Shown: positions 44,294 to 53,691, numbered from the stretch's first letter. The stretch is 64,000 nt of DNA from Salinispora vitiensis (GCF_000378825.1 NZ_KB900388.1:3815654-3879653), one strand, 5' to 3'. Notes: a model not told the origin generated them from the letters alone. Program-made: numbers and translations.

Positions 44294-45763
44294 ATGGCCG
44301 ACACCCCGCCCGGCGCGCCCCCGCCGCCGCCGCCGACCAGCGCCGCACCGACGGCTGCTCCGCAGATGCCGTCCCGTCGCTGGAACTGGCGTCGCCTATT
44401 CGTTTTCGCCGGGGGGATCCTGCTGATCGCGGCCTGCGCCGTGTTCATGCTGTGGAGACTTGGCGACAGCCTCGGTCCGGACGCGCTGCTGATCGGCGTG
44501 ATCGCGGCGATTCTTCCGGTCCCGGTGCTGGTCGCCTGCTTCCTCTGGCTCGATCGGTACGAGCCGGAGCCGCTGCGGTACCTAATTTTCTGCTTCGCCT
44601 GGGGTGCCTTCGTCTCCACCGCGGCGTCATCGACGGTCAACGAATTCTCCGCGGACCGGTTTGAGGCGGCGGGTCTGCCGGTCGCGCTCACGGCGGTCCT
44701 GGTCGCGCCCTTCATCGAGGAGCTGACCAAGGCGTTGGGGCCGATCCTGTTGCTGATCTTCCGGCGGCGGCAGATCTCCGGAATCACCGACGCCCTGGTC
44801 TACTGCGGGCTCTCCGCGATCGGCTTCGCCATGGTGGAGAACATCCTCTACATCGGCGGGCTCGGATATCGAGCGGGCGCGGATGAGTACGGCCCGGCGA
44901 CTGGCACGCAGCAGGTTATCGCGATCTTCATTCTCCGGATTCTGCTCTTCGGGTTCGCCCACCCGCTGTTCACCGCCATGACCGGGGTGGGGCTGGGAAT
45001 CGCCGCCCGTAGCGCCGACCGGCGGGTGCGGGTGCTGGCCCCGGCGGCCGGCCTGCTGCTGGCGATGATGTTGCACGGTGCCTGGAACCTGCTGCCGACG
45101 TTGGCTCAGGCCACCGGGGAGCTGTTGATTCAGCTCTACGGCCTCATCGGCGTGATGGTGCCGATCTTCTTCGGCATGGTGGGGCTGGCGATCTGGCTGC
45201 GATCCTGGGAGGGGCGGCTCACCGAGCGGATCCTGCCCGCCTACGTCCGCTCCGGCTGGCTCACCCCGCCGGAGGTGGCGACGTTGAGCAGTCTCGGCCG
45301 GCGGCACGCCGCCCGGGTGTGGGCCAGGCGGGTCGGTGGCGACCAGGGGCGGAAGGCGATGGCCGGCTACCAGTTCGCCGCCACCCGGCTCGCGCTGCTG
45401 CGCGACGGGATGCGTCGTGGGCTGGATGACCGCCCGGCGGAGCGGGACCGGGCGCTGGCCGAGGAGCGGTACCTGCTGGAGCTGATCAGCGGCTATCGGG
45501 CGTTCTTCGTCGGCCGGGATCCGCGCGTCCCGGCTGGTGTGTGGGACGGGCACCGCTACCACCTGCGGTTCCCGGACGGGTCACAGCGCGCGGTGGCGGC
45601 GCCGGAGGAGCCGGTGGTACCGATCCCGATCGTGCTTGCGCCGCCTTCGCCGTCCGCGCCGCCCGGTTATCCGCCACCGCCTGGCCACCCCGCTCCGCCC
45701 GGCTATCCGCCGCCGCCCGGTTGGTACGGGCCGCCCGCCTCCGGTCCCCGGGGGCAGCGCTGA
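44294..45763 (+). CDS. PrsW-family intramembrane protease-like protein
   Basis: A 489-residue protein with a Pro-rich N-terminus, about eight to nine spans and a Pro/Gly/Tyr-rich C-terminal tail (PPGYPPPPGHPAPPGYPPPP). Family motifs are present: EE at 142-143 (FIEELTKALGP), F-x3-EN (FAMVEN, E182-N183), His223 (FGFAHPLF) and His261 (LHGAWN). PrsW proteases cleave anti-sigma factors in Bacillus; the target here is unknown. The cytoplasmic part after the last span (about 330-440) is an extension not typical for short PrsW proteins. Start ATG 44294. Confidence 0.86.
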   Translation: MADTPPGAPPPPPPTSAAPTAAPQMPSRRWNWRRLFVFAGGILLIAACAVFMLWRLGDSLGPDALLIGVIAAILPVPVLVACFLWLDRYEPEPLRYLIFCFAWGAFVSTAASSTVNEFSADRFEAAGLPVALTAVLVAPFIEELTKALGPILLLIFRRRQISGITDALVYCGLSAIGFAMVENILYIGGLGYRAGADEYGPATGTQQVIAIFILRILLFGFAHPLFTAMTGVGLGIAARSADRRVRVLAPAAGLLLAMMLHGAWNLLPTLAQATGELLIQLYGLIGVMVPIFFGMVGLAIWLRSWEGRLTERILPAYVRSGWLTPPEVATLSSLGRRHAARVWARRVGGDQGRKAMAGYQFAATRLALLRDGMRRGLDDRPAERDRALAEERYLLELISGYRAFFVGRDPRVPAGVWDGHRYHLRFPDGSQRAVAAPEEPVVPIPIVLAPPSPSAPPGYPPPPGHPAPPGYPPPPGWYGPPASGPRGQR

Positions 45764-45766
45764 CCC

Positions 45767-45805
45767 CGGTCCTGCCGGACGCCCGAACGGCGGCCGGCAG
45801 GACCG
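45767..45805. terminator. Bidirectional terminator hairpin
   Basis: CGGTCCTGCCGG (45767-45778) pairs perfectly with 45794-45805 around a 15-base loop. It lies between the convergent PrsW-type gene (ends 45763) and the small gene (ends 45812). Confidence 0.75.
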
Positions 45806-45811
45806 AAACGG

Positions 45812-45979
45812 TCACGTCATCAGACTGGTGAGGAAGTCGCCGAGGCCCTGTGCCAACGCCATCAGCACTCCCCCGATCGCTTTGACCATTTCCGCCGCGC
45901 CATCGGGTCGGAACGCCATGAAGTAGATCAGGAACGCGATGAAGCCCCAGAACAGCAACTTCTTGAGCAGTACCGGCAT
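45812..45979 (-). CDS. Small single-span membrane protein, unrecognised
   Basis: A 55-residue protein: LLKKLLFWGFIAFLIYFMAF is a basic start and hydrophobic span, followed by an amphipathic C-terminus (AAEMVKAIGGVLMALAQGLG). GGGGAGGGA lies five bases ahead of ATG 45979. Size and layout are like the small actinobacterial membrane proteins with an amphipathic tail. Function unknown. Confidence 0.6.
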   Translation of the reverse strand: MPVLLKKLLFWGFIAFLIYFMAFRPDGAAEMVKAIGGVLMALAQGLGDFLTSLMT

Positions 45980-46066
45980 CGTCCCTCCCCAGGGCACCTG
46001 GTGCGGCTAACTTCCCGGGAAGGAGCGGAGCAAACGGCTACCGGTGGCGGCCGGTGGGCTCGGAGG

Positions 46067-46405
46067 CTACAGGTAGAGGCCGGTGGAGTCGGGTTCGACG
46101 CGTTCGGCAGCGACGGCGTGCACATCCCGCTCGCGCAGCAGCACGTACCCGCGGCCGTGTAGCTCGACCTCGGAGCGGTCGTCCGGGTCGAACAGCACTC
46201 GATCACCGGAGACGATGGAACGGACATTCGGCCCCACCGCCACCGCGGCTGCCCAGGCCAACCGCTTACCGACGGCGGCGGTCGCCGGAATCACGATGCC
46301 GGCAGTGGAGCGACGTTCACCTTCACTGCCCTCCATCCGGACCAGCACCCGATCGTGCAGCAGCCGGATCGGCAGGCCGGAGTCGAGAGTCTCGTCGTTG
46401 CTCAC
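46067..46405 (-). CDS. GroES-like co-chaperonin paralog
   Basis: A 112-residue Cpn10-fold protein with a conserved N-terminus (IRLLHDRVLVRME), the mobile-loop region (STAGIVIPATA), the motif GDRVLFDPDDRSEVELHG and the end YVLLRERDVHAVA. It is longer at both ends than the canonical ~95-residue GroES. No groEL lies beside it; the stand-alone groEL is 12 kb away. It may assist groEL or be a specialised paralog. GTG start with no strong Shine-Dalgarno. Confidence 0.83.
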   Translation of the reverse strand: MSNDETLDSGLPIRLLHDRVLVRMEGSEGERRSTAGIVIPATAAVGKRLAWAAAVAVGPNVRSIVSGDRVLFDPDDRSEVELHGRGYVLLRERDVHAVAAERVEPDSTGLYL

Positions 46406-46565
46406 GGGGCCAGACGCTACCGTGTCCCGCTCCGCCGTCCGGCCATGGTTCCCCGGTGGTGACCGCGGGCATCCGGTGGCGGATTAGCCCCACGGTGATT
46501 GGATTGACGGCGTATCCTGTCCGACCTACCGGTGAAGCCGGAACGCGTGACGCTAGGAGGTGCGC

Positions 46566-47870
46566 TTGAGCCGATTCGAGCGGATGCGTGGGGGGCTTCG
46601 GCACGCGTACGAGTCGTATCGGTCCCGGCGGCGATCGGCGGGCCTGCGCGCCGGCACGCCCGGTACCACCTCGACGGATGCGGCCCGCCCAGCACCCGGC
46701 CCGGCACCAGCCCCGCCGCCAGCACCGGCGGTCAGCGGCGTGGCGGTATCCCCGCCGCTGCACAGCTCGACCACCAGCCGGGACGACGCAGATGTGCCGC
46801 ACGCGCTCCGGATCGGGGCCGCCTGGTCCTGGCGCCTGCTCGCGATCGGGATCGTCGCCTGGGCCCTGCTGCGGATCGTGGGTCAGATCCGGATCGTGAT
46901 CATTCCGCTGGCCATCGCGCTGTTGCTGTCGGCGCTGTTGGCCCCGGCCGTTGGTTGGCTGCTTCGGGCCCGGTTCCCGCGCTCGCTGGCGACCGGCGTG
47001 GTGCTGGTGGGCGGGCTGGCCGCGGTGATCGGCACGCTGACCATGGTGGTCAATGAGTTCATCCAGGGCGTGCCGGTGCTGAGCGAGAAGTCGTCCCAGG
47101 GCGTACGCCAGATCCAGAACTGGCTGCAAACCGGCCCGCTGGGCCTCAACGACAAGCAGCTGGACAACTACATCAACGATGCCGAAGCGTGGCTCAACGA
47201 GAACGTCGATGGGCTGACCAGCGGGGCGCTCTCCACCGCGGCCACGCTGGCCGAGGTGTTGACGGGCACGGTCCTGGTGCTCTTCGCGACGTTCTTCTTT
47301 CTGCGTGACGGCAGCCGGATCTGGCGCTTCCTGGTTCGGATCGTGCCGGTCAACGCCCGCTGGAAGATCGACGACGCCGGTCGGGCGTCCTGGCAGACCC
47401 TCGGCGCGTACGTACGGGCCACCGTGTTGGTGGCCTTCATCGACGCGCTCGGCATCGGTATCTTCCTGGTGATTTTCGAAATCCCGTTCGCGTTTCCGCT
47501 CGCCGCGCTGATCTTCCTCGCCTCGTTCATTCCGATCATTGGTGCGACCTTGTCCGGCGGGGTCGCGGTGCTCGTCGCCCTGGTGGACAGCGGACCGATC
47601 ACCGCTTTGATCATCTTGGGTGTGGTGATCGGTGTGCAGCAGCTTGAGGGTCACGTACTCCAGCCATTGATCATGGGGCGGGCGGTGGCCATCCACCCGC
47701 TCGCGGTGATCGTTGGTATCGCCGCCGGCGTGGTACTCGCCGGGATCACCGGGGCGCTGATCGCGGTGCCGCTGATCGCGGTGCTCAACACAGCCGTACG
47801 CCGCCTCGCCACCCGTACCGTTCCGGAGACCCCGTCGGACGCTGTGGTCGTCGCGAGTAAGGCACCCTGA
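46566..47870 (+). CDS. AI-2E (YdiK/TqsA) family transporter
   Basis: A 434-residue membrane protein with a Pro/Ala-rich cytoplasmic N-terminus (about 1-80) and about eight spans of the AI-2E/PerM type, including VIIPLAIALLLSALLAPAVG, FATFFFLRDG, LIFLASFIPIIGATLSGGVA and QQLEGHVLQPLIMGRAVAIH. The TTG start is set by AGGAGG five bases upstream; GTG 46560 overlaps the ribosome site. Family members export quorum-signal AI-2 or act as Na+/H+ antiporters; substrate here unknown. Confidence 0.85.
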   Translation: MSRFERMRGGLRHAYESYRSRRRSAGLRAGTPGTTSTDAARPAPGPAPAPPPAPAVSGVAVSPPLHSSTTSRDDADVPHALRIGAAWSWRLLAIGIVAWALLRIVGQIRIVIIPLAIALLLSALLAPAVGWLLRARFPRSLATGVVLVGGLAAVIGTLTMVVNEFIQGVPVLSEKSSQGVRQIQNWLQTGPLGLNDKQLDNYINDAEAWLNENVDGLTSGALSTAATLAEVLTGTVLVLFATFFFLRDGSRIWRFLVRIVPVNARWKIDDAGRASWQTLGAYVRATVLVAFIDALGIGIFLVIFEIPFAFPLAALIFLASFIPIIGATLSGGVAVLVALVDSGPITALIILGVVIGVQQLEGHVLQPLIMGRAVAIHPLAVIVGIAAGVVLAGITGALIAVPLIAVLNTAVRRLATRTVPETPSDAVVVASKAP

Positions 47871-47891
47871 CCCGTCCACCGGAATCGGGGG

Positions 47892-49952
47892 CTACCCGGT
47901 CCTGCCCTGCGCCAGGCGTTCGAGGGCGCCGCGGGCGACGTCGGGGCGGGTCGTGTACCAGAACGGCGGAAGCGACCGGCGGAGGAAGGGGCCGTATCCC
48001 CGGGCGGTCTCCAGCCGGGAGTCGAGCACCGCGACCACCCCCCGGTCGCCGGTGGCGCGGATCAGCCGGCCCACGCCTTGGGCGAGCCGGACGGCCGCGA
48101 TCGGCACGCTGACCGCGGCGAAACCCGACCCCCCGTCGGCGTCAACGGCGGCGGCACGGGCAGCGGCGAGCGGCTCGTCCGGTCGTGGGAAGGGCAGCCG
48201 GTCAACGACCACCAGCTGACAGGCGTCGCCCGGCACGTCCACCCCCTGCCAGAGCGACATCACCCCGAACAGGCAGCTCGCCTGTTCTTCGCGGAATCGG
48301 CGGACCAGCAGTGGCAGCGCCTGCTCGCCCTGGAGTAGTACGGGCAGGTCGGTGCGTTCCCGGAGCAGCTCCGCCGCCTGCTGCGCGGCCCGCCGGGACG
48401 AGAAGAGCCCGAGCGTCCGTCCGCCGAGCGCCTCGACCAGTTCGAGAAGCTCCGCGCCGGCGGCATCGGGCAGCCCGGAGACGCTGGGTCGGGGTAGGTG
48501 CGCGGCGACGTAGAGGATCCCCTGCCGGGCATAGTCGAACGGAGAGCCGACGTCGAGCGACTGCCAGTCCGGACCTGAGGTGACCGGCGCCTCGGTCGTG
48601 GCGGCCGGAACCTCCAGGCCCAGCGCCCGGGCGACGTTGTCGAAGCGGCCCCCCAGGGTCAGGGTGGCCGAGGTGGCGACGACGGTGCGGTCTTCGTAAA
48701 GGTGGGTGGCGAGGGTGCCGGCCACCGAGAGCGGGGCGACCACCAGCGCCCGCCGCCCGGTGGAGTCGTTGCGCTCCACCCAGGCCACGTCGTGGTCGGC
48801 TTCCTCCAGCAGTCGCTGCGCGGTGCCGGACAGCTCGTCGAGTACCGCCTTGGCCTGCTGTTTGCGGACCGGGTCCGGGTCGTCGGCCTTGACCTCACCG
48901 ATCGCGTCGAGCGCCGCGCGGGTCGCGGCGTCGAGCAGCGTGCACGCCTCCCGCAGCGGGGTCGGTAGACCGGTGGTGAGCCGACCCGCGGGGGCCTCGG
49001 CGAGCCCGACGGCCAGGGCGTCGCCGGCCGCGGTGAGCGCCTCGGCTGTCTCGGGGCGGAGTAGTGGGCGGGCCTGACGGGTGGACCGGTCGACTGACTC
49101 CGGCACCAACTCGGCCTGCGCGGCGGAGGAGACCCGATCGACCAGCTCGTGTGCCTCGTCCACGATGAGCAGCTGGTGTGGCGGAACGATGTGTCGCCCG
49201 GCGAGCATGTCCACCGCGAGCAGGCTGTGGTTGGTCACCACGACATCGGCCTCGCGGGCTCGGGCCCGGGAGGCGTCGGCGAAGCACTCGGCGCCGAACG
49301 GGCAACGGGCCGCACCGACACACTCCCGCGCCGGCATGGACACCAGGCGCCAGGCCTGCTCGTCAACGCCGGGATCAAGTTCGTCCCGATCGCCGGTGTC
49401 AGTCTTCTCGGCCCAGTCGCGGAGCCGTTGGACCTGCCGGCCGAGGCGGCCGGCCTCGCCGAGCCAGGTCGTGCCGCCCGGCCTCGGCGCGTCGAAGAGG
49501 GTGTCGCCGGGCTCCTCCTCGGTGGCATTGTCGAGCCGGGCCAGGCAAAGGTAGTGGTGCCGCCCCTTGAGCACCGCGAAGGTGGGTCGCCGGCCGAGCA
49601 GCGGCTCCACCGCGTCGGCCAGCCGGGGGAGGTCGTGGTCAACCAGTTGGGACTGGAGCGCGAGGGTGGCGGTGGAGACCACCACCGGGCCGTCAACGGT
49701 GAGCGCGGGCGCCAGGTACGCCAGGGACTTGCCGGTGCCGGTGCCGGCCTGCACCAGCAGGTGCTCGCGGGCGGTTACCGCTGTCTCAATCGCTGTTGTC
49801 ATCTCTTGCTGACCCGGGCGTGCTGCGCCTCCGGGGACCGCCTCGACCGCCGCAGCGAGTAGGTCGGCGCCGGTCACCTCACCGCCGGAGCGCCGGCCGC
49901 CGGCTCGGGGCTTTGGGCTGGCGGAGTCGGTGGCGGTGCGGGGAGGGGTCAC
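47892..49952 (-). CDS. DinG/XPD-type ATP-dependent DNA helicase
   Basis: A 686-residue superfamily 2 helicase with Walker A AGTGTGKS (69-76), DEAH box (265-268), four Cys (C136, C211, C217, C223) that match the 4Fe-4S site of XPD-like helicases, and C-terminal motifs LFSSRRAAQQAAEL and QGVGRLIRATGDRGVVAVLD. The set supports 5'-3' unwinding in DNA repair as in DinG. Long N-terminus is low-complexity. GTG start; ribosome site weak. It converges with the AI-2E gene (21-base gap). Confidence 0.92.
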   Translation of the reverse strand: MTPPRTATDSASPKPRAGGRRSGGEVTGADLLAAAVEAVPGGAARPGQQEMTTAIETAVTAREHLLVQAGTGTGKSLAYLAPALTVDGPVVVSTATLALQSQLVDHDLPRLADAVEPLLGRRPTFAVLKGRHHYLCLARLDNATEEEPGDTLFDAPRPGGTTWLGEAGRLGRQVQRLRDWAEKTDTGDRDELDPGVDEQAWRLVSMPARECVGAARCPFGAECFADASRARAREADVVVTNHSLLAVDMLAGRHIVPPHQLLIVDEAHELVDRVSSAAQAELVPESVDRSTRQARPLLRPETAEALTAAGDALAVGLAEAPAGRLTTGLPTPLREACTLLDAATRAALDAIGEVKADDPDPVRKQQAKAVLDELSGTAQRLLEEADHDVAWVERNDSTGRRALVVAPLSVAGTLATHLYEDRTVVATSATLTLGGRFDNVARALGLEVPAATTEAPVTSGPDWQSLDVGSPFDYARQGILYVAAHLPRPSVSGLPDAAGAELLELVEALGGRTLGLFSSRRAAQQAAELLRERTDLPVLLQGEQALPLLVRRFREEQASCLFGVMSLWQGVDVPGDACQLVVVDRLPFPRPDEPLAAARAAAVDADGGSGFAAVSVPIAAVRLAQGVGRLIRATGDRGVVAVLDSRLETARGYGPFLRRSLPPFWYTTRPDVARGALERLAQGRTG

Positions 49953-50089
49953 CGTGTGACGGTACCGGTCGGCACCGACTGCCGGCTTCCGGCGGGCGGC
50001 GCGGCGTCGTCACGGTCCGGCATCTGACCGGTGGCGTCCCGTTATCTCCTTGCTACGTCGGATCGCCGGAATCGGCTAGGGTGCCAGTC

Positions 50090-50596
50090 ATGCCGAGCGA
50101 CACGGTCCGCGTGATCTACCGCAAGTACGACGGCAGCGCCCACCGCGACTACCCGGCTCGCCGGCTGGCCGAGGATGATCTTGGCGTCTGGCTCGGCGTG
50201 CCGGTCGGCACGGCCTCGGTCTACCACGGCCGCCCCTCCGTCGAACAGATCCCGTTCGTGCTCCTGGTGCCGCATCACGCGTGGTGGACCGGCATGTTCA
50301 ACCCGCCGCCGCGGACCAGCGAGGTCTACTGCGACATCGCCAGTCCCGCCCGCTGGGAGAACGACGACACCGTGCACCTCTTCGACCTTGACCTGGACGT
50401 GGTGCGCCGGCGTGGCTCCGGCCTGGTGGAGCTGCTGGACGAGGATGAGTTCGCCGAGCACCGTAAGCGGTTCGGCTACCCGGACGAGGTGGTTACCGAG
50501 GCGCGCACCGCAGCCCACTGGCTGTTCGCTGCGTTGGGCGATGGCACCGAGCCGTTCGCTACGTCGTACCGAAAGTGGCTGGCGCTGGTCATCTGA
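50090..50596 (+). CDS. DUF402 domain protein
   Basis: The 168-residue protein matches the DUF402/FomD-like fold: VRVIYRKYDGSAHRDYPARR, a tryptophan-rich strand (HHAWWTGMFNPPP), YCDIASPARWENDDTVHLFD, LDLDVVRRRGSGLVELLDED and EFAEHRKRFGYPDEV. Family members are nucleoside di/triphosphate hydrolases with a metal-binding cluster of acidic residues, seen here in DLDLDV and LDEDEFAEH. AGGGTG lies seven bases before ATG 50090. Longer open frame upstream is non-coding in look. Confidence 0.85.
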   Translation: MPSDTVRVIYRKYDGSAHRDYPARRLAEDDLGVWLGVPVGTASVYHGRPSVEQIPFVLLVPHHAWWTGMFNPPPRTSEVYCDIASPARWENDDTVHLFDLDLDVVRRRGSGLVELLDEDEFAEHRKRFGYPDEVVTEARTAAHWLFAALGDGTEPFATSYRKWLALVI

Positions 50597-50980
50597 ACGG
50601 GCTGGCTGGACCATGCCCCTCCACCGACCCGTTTTCGGGTGGGCGGTGCTGCCGGTTTCGCGGGGTGGGCGGTGCTGCCGGTGTTGCTGCTGTCGAGCTG
50701 CCCCAGCTGTGAGACCGGGCGTCTCATGCAGCCGAGATGCTCCGCCGAGCCAGCCGAAAACTCCGTATGTCTCCGGGCCAGTCGTGGCCCGGAGCCGGAT
50801 CAGTGTGAGGTATATCGCTGCCCCACCCTTGAGTGCAGCTCGACAGTGTGCATAACAGCCTGTTCATGCCCCCGTGGGTGGTGGGGTGGTGGGGGCAGGT
50901 TCGGCTTCGGACGCCTGGGGTAATCGCCGCCTGTCGGCCCGCTGGCCGGCCCGGCACCCGGACCAGCAGGCTGCAACCGA
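50597..50980. other. Intergenic region upstream of the pit operon
   Basis: About 380 bases. It contains a hairpin-like ACCCG-TTTT-CGGGT near 50627-50640 (possible end for the DUF402 transcript), a 20-base direct repeat, and a G-rich stretch at about 50876-50900 flanked by TGCCCCC/GGGGGCA. No gene is seen. Confidence 0.6.
50637..50682. repeat. 20-base direct repeat in the spacer
   Basis: GGGTGGGCGGTGCTGCCGGT occurs at 50637-50656 and again at 50663-50682 without change, separated by six bases. No function is evident. Confidence 0.85.
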
Positions 50981-51002
50981 TGAAGGTGAACAGATGGTTA
51001 AC
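50981..51002 (-). promoter_or_regulatory. PHO box upstream of DUF47-pit
   Basis: Read on the minus strand the site is GTTAACC-N4-GTTCACC-N4, two 11-base direct units matching the actinobacterial PhoP consensus (GTTCACC repeats). It lies just upstream of a TAGGCT -10 box (51019-51024) and overlaps the expected -35 region of the plus-strand promoter, 130 bases before the DUF47 gene. Its direction is opposite to the pstS box. Confidence 0.75.
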
Positions 51003-51131
51003 TGAGTGTGAATGTGGGTAGGCTAGTGGTGGGCCGGTTCATTTGGCATTTCGGCGGCACCTAGCATTCCCACTCGGGCCACCCGCGAGGTGGCTACCAC
51101 CCCCCCCCGCCGACACGACGAGGTCCGTCCT

Positions 51132-51758
51132 GTGAAGTTTTCCTTCCGCCCGAACGAGGGTGCCTTCTACGAGCTCTTCACCAGGGCCGCGCAGAACTTG
51201 GTGCGGGGCACCGAACTCCTCAACGAGCTGGCTCTGCCTGGCGTGGTGGTGCAGTCGGTCAGCGAGCGGCTCACCGAGGTGGAGCACGACAGCGACCAGA
51301 TCACCCACGAGCTGTACAAGAAGATCAACTCTACCTTCATCACGCCGTTCGACCGCGAGGACATCTACCGGCTCGGCTCGCTGCTCGACGACGTCATGGA
51401 CCACCTGGAAGCGGTCGGCAACCTGCTCTACCTGTACGGCCTGACCGAGCTGCCGTCGCTGCCGCGGGAAATGCACGAGCTGGTCAACGTCTTGGACCAG
51501 CAGGCGAGGCTGACCGCTGAGGCGATGCCCCGACTGAGGTCGATGCGGGACCTCGAGGACTACTGGATTGAGTGCAACCGCCTGGAGAACGACGGCGACC
51601 AGGCGTACCGGATGCTCCTGGTTCGGCTCTTCTCCGGCGAGTACGACGCCTTGACCGTGTTGAAGATGAAGGAGGTCGCCGACGAGCTTGAGGCCGCCTG
51701 CGACGCCTTCGAGCACGTGGCGAACACAGTCGAGACAATCGCCGTCAAGGAGTCCTGA
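51132..51758 (+). CDS. DUF47/PhoU-like phosphate transport regulator
   Basis: The 208-residue helical protein (KFSFRPNEGAFYELFTRAAQ, NEGAF typical of DUF47, then LTEVEHDSDQITHELYKKIN and FITPFDREDIYRLGSLLDDV) is related to PhoU and is the usual partner of PiT transporters. It precedes the pit gene by three bases. GTG 51132 follows GAGG by nine bases; an earlier GTG at 51090 adds residues without similarity. Expected to be controlled by the upstream PHO box. Confidence 0.9.
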   Translation: MKFSFRPNEGAFYELFTRAAQNLVRGTELLNELALPGVVVQSVSERLTEVEHDSDQITHELYKKINSTFITPFDREDIYRLGSLLDDVMDHLEAVGNLLYLYGLTELPSLPREMHELVNVLDQQARLTAEAMPRLRSMRDLEDYWIECNRLENDGDQAYRMLLVRLFSGEYDALTVLKMKEVADELEAACDAFEHVANTVETIAVKES

Positions 51759-51761
51759 TCC

Positions 51762-52766
51762 GTGACCCCTGAACTCATCGCCGTGCTGGCGGTGATTGCA
51801 GTTGCGTTGGTTTTCGACTACACAAACGGATTCCACGACGCCGCCAACGCGATCGCGACCAGCATCTCCACCCGGGCGCTGACCCCCCGGGTCGCCTTGG
51901 GCATGGCGGCGATCGGCAACTTCATCGGTGCGCACTTCGGTGCGGAGGTCGCCAAGACCGTCGGCAGCGGCTTGGTGGAGCTGCCCACCGGTACGGCCAG
52001 CCTGGCGATCGTCTTCGCCGGCGTGGTCGGTGCCATCGTCTGGAACCTTGTCACCTGGTACTTCGGCCTGCCGTCGTCCTCGTCGCACGCCCTGATCGGG
52101 GGCCTGGTCGGCTCCACGGTGGCGGCGTCCGGCGCCGTGCTGTGGAGCGGCATCGGCCAGAAGGTCATCATTCCGATGGTCCTGTCGCCGATAGTCGGTC
52201 TCCTGCTCGGCTACTTTGTGATGGTCGCGGTGCAGTGGATCTTCCGGCGGGGGCACCCGGGCAAGCTCAACCGGGGCTTCCGTTGGGCCCAGAGCGCCTC
52301 GGCCGCGGCCATGTCGGTCGGCCACGGCATGCAGGACGCGGCGAAGACGATCGGTATCGTGGTGCTCGCCCTCTTCGTGGGTGGCTTCCAGGACAGTGCG
52401 ACGCACATCCCGGAATGGGCCTTCTGGACCTCTGCCGCGGTGCTCGCCGCCGGCACGTACGCCGGTGGGTGGCGGATCATCCGGACCCTCGGCCGGAAGA
52501 TTATCGACCTGCGGCCGCCAGAGGGCTTCGCCGCTGAGACCGTGGCCAGCTCGGTGCTCTACTTCAACGCGCTGGTGCTGGGCGCGCCGATCTCCACCAC
52601 CCACACGATCACCTCGGCGATCATGGGTGTTGGTGCCACCAAGCGGCTCTCCGCCGTTCGGTGGGGGGTCGCCGGCAACATCGTGGGCGCCTGGATTCTC
52701 ACCTTCCCGGCGGCCGGCAGCATCGGCGCCCTGACGTATTTCCTGGTTCGTCCGTTGTTCAGCTGA
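51762..52766 (+). CDS. pit: Low-affinity inorganic phosphate transporter (PiT)
   Basis: The 334-residue PiT protein imports phosphate with cation or metal-phosphate. Both inverted PiT signatures are present: FDYTNGFHDAANAIATSIST at the N-terminus and GAPISTTHTITSAIMGVGAT near the C-terminus, with about ten spans. The GTG lies three bases after the DUF47 stop, so the two form an operon. S. coelicolor has the same DUF47-pit-pst gene neighbourhood, from memory of that genome. Confidence 0.93.
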   Translation: MTPELIAVLAVIAVALVFDYTNGFHDAANAIATSISTRALTPRVALGMAAIGNFIGAHFGAEVAKTVGSGLVELPTGTASLAIVFAGVVGAIVWNLVTWYFGLPSSSSHALIGGLVGSTVAASGAVLWSGIGQKVIIPMVLSPIVGLLLGYFVMVAVQWIFRRGHPGKLNRGFRWAQSASAAAMSVGHGMQDAAKTIGIVVLALFVGGFQDSATHIPEWAFWTSAAVLAAGTYAGGWRIIRTLGRKIIDLRPPEGFAAETVASSVLYFNALVLGAPISTTHTITSAIMGVGATKRLSAVRWGVAGNIVGAWILTFPAAGSIGALTYFLVRPLFS

Positions 52767-52818
52767 GGTGCGGGCAGGGGCACTGGGCGTTCTGCCGGCC
52801 GGGATCTAGGCTCGCTCC

Positions 52819-53691
52819 ATGATGAGCGACGGCGATGGTTTCCCTGCCCCATCGGCGCTGGTGGAGCACGCCCGCCGGTTCCGCGAGCAGGGGAACACCC
52901 CGGCAGCACCCCGGGTAGCGGCCACGGTCCTGCTGCTTCGGCCCGCCGCCCCGCCGTTCTCTGCCCCGCCGTCTGCCGCCCCGCCGTCCGCCGGCCGGGA
53001 CGGCTTCGAGGCGTACCTGATCCGCCGGGTCGCGGCGATGGCCTTCGGCGGCGTGTACGCCTTCCCGGGTGGCGGCGTGGACCCCTCGGATTCGATGGCG
53101 CACGTCGACTGGGCCGGTCCGACCCCGGCGCAGTGGGGAACCCGGCTGGGGCTGGCGCCGACGGCGGCGCAGGCGGTTGTCTGCGCCGCCGCGCGGGAGG
53201 TGTTCGAGGAGGCCGGGGTCCTGCTCGCCGGCCCGGACGCCGACACGGTCATCGGCGACGTGGCCGGCGGTGACTGGGAGGCCGCCCGAGTAGCTCTGGA
53301 ACGGCGGGAGGTGGGCTTCGCCGACCTGCTCGCCCAGCGAGGGCTCACGCTCCGCTCGGATCTGCTGCTGCCATGGAGCCGGTGGATCACACCCGAGTTC
53401 GAGCCGCGTCGGTTCGACACGTACTTTTTCGTCGCCCGGCTACCGGCGGGGCAGCGTACCCGGGATGTCTCCGGTGAGGCGGACCGCACGCTCTGGATCT
53501 CCCCGGCCGACGCCTGCGCCGCCGGGGAGCTGACCATGCTCCCGCCCACCCTGGTCACCCTCGGGCAGGTGGCAGCCTGCCGGGATCTGGCTGGTGTCAT
53601 CGCCGCCGCGGCGACCCGTGATCCGGCGACTCCGGTGCTGCCTCGGCTGGAGGACTCTGGCGCCGGCCCGCCGAGGTTCCTCCTGCGCTGA
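52819..53691 (+). CDS. NUDIX hydrolase (NUDT19-like insertion type)
   Basis: The 290-residue protein has a NUDIX fold with a long insertion between the GGGVDPSD loop and REVFEEAGVLL (126-136), which completes the GX5EX7REUXEEXGU box only if the insert (about 90-121) is allowed, as in the NUDT19/coenzyme A diphosphatase-like group. Acidic residues E127, E130 and E131 of the box are kept. It may hydrolyse CoA or nucleotide diphosphates; substrate not shown. ATG 52819 and 52822 are both possible. Confidence 0.82.
   Translation: MMSDGDGFPAPSALVEHARRFREQGNTPAAPRVAATVLLLRPAAPPFSAPPSAAPPSAGRDGFEAYLIRRVAAMAFGGVYAFPGGGVDPSDSMAHVDWAGPTPAQWGTRLGLAPTAAQAVVCAAAREVFEEAGVLLAGPDADTVIGDVAGGDWEAARVALERREVGFADLLAQRGLTLRSDLLLPWSRWITPEFEPRRFDTYFFVARLPAGQRTRDVSGEADRTLWISPADACAAGELTMLPPTLVTLGQVAACRDLAGVIAAAATRDPATPVLPRLEDSGAGPPRFLLR

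Noticed and set aside
50870..50905. G-quadruplex in the spacer upstream of DUF47-pit
   Set aside because: Only three G-runs of three or more are seen, so a stable four-run structure is not supported.
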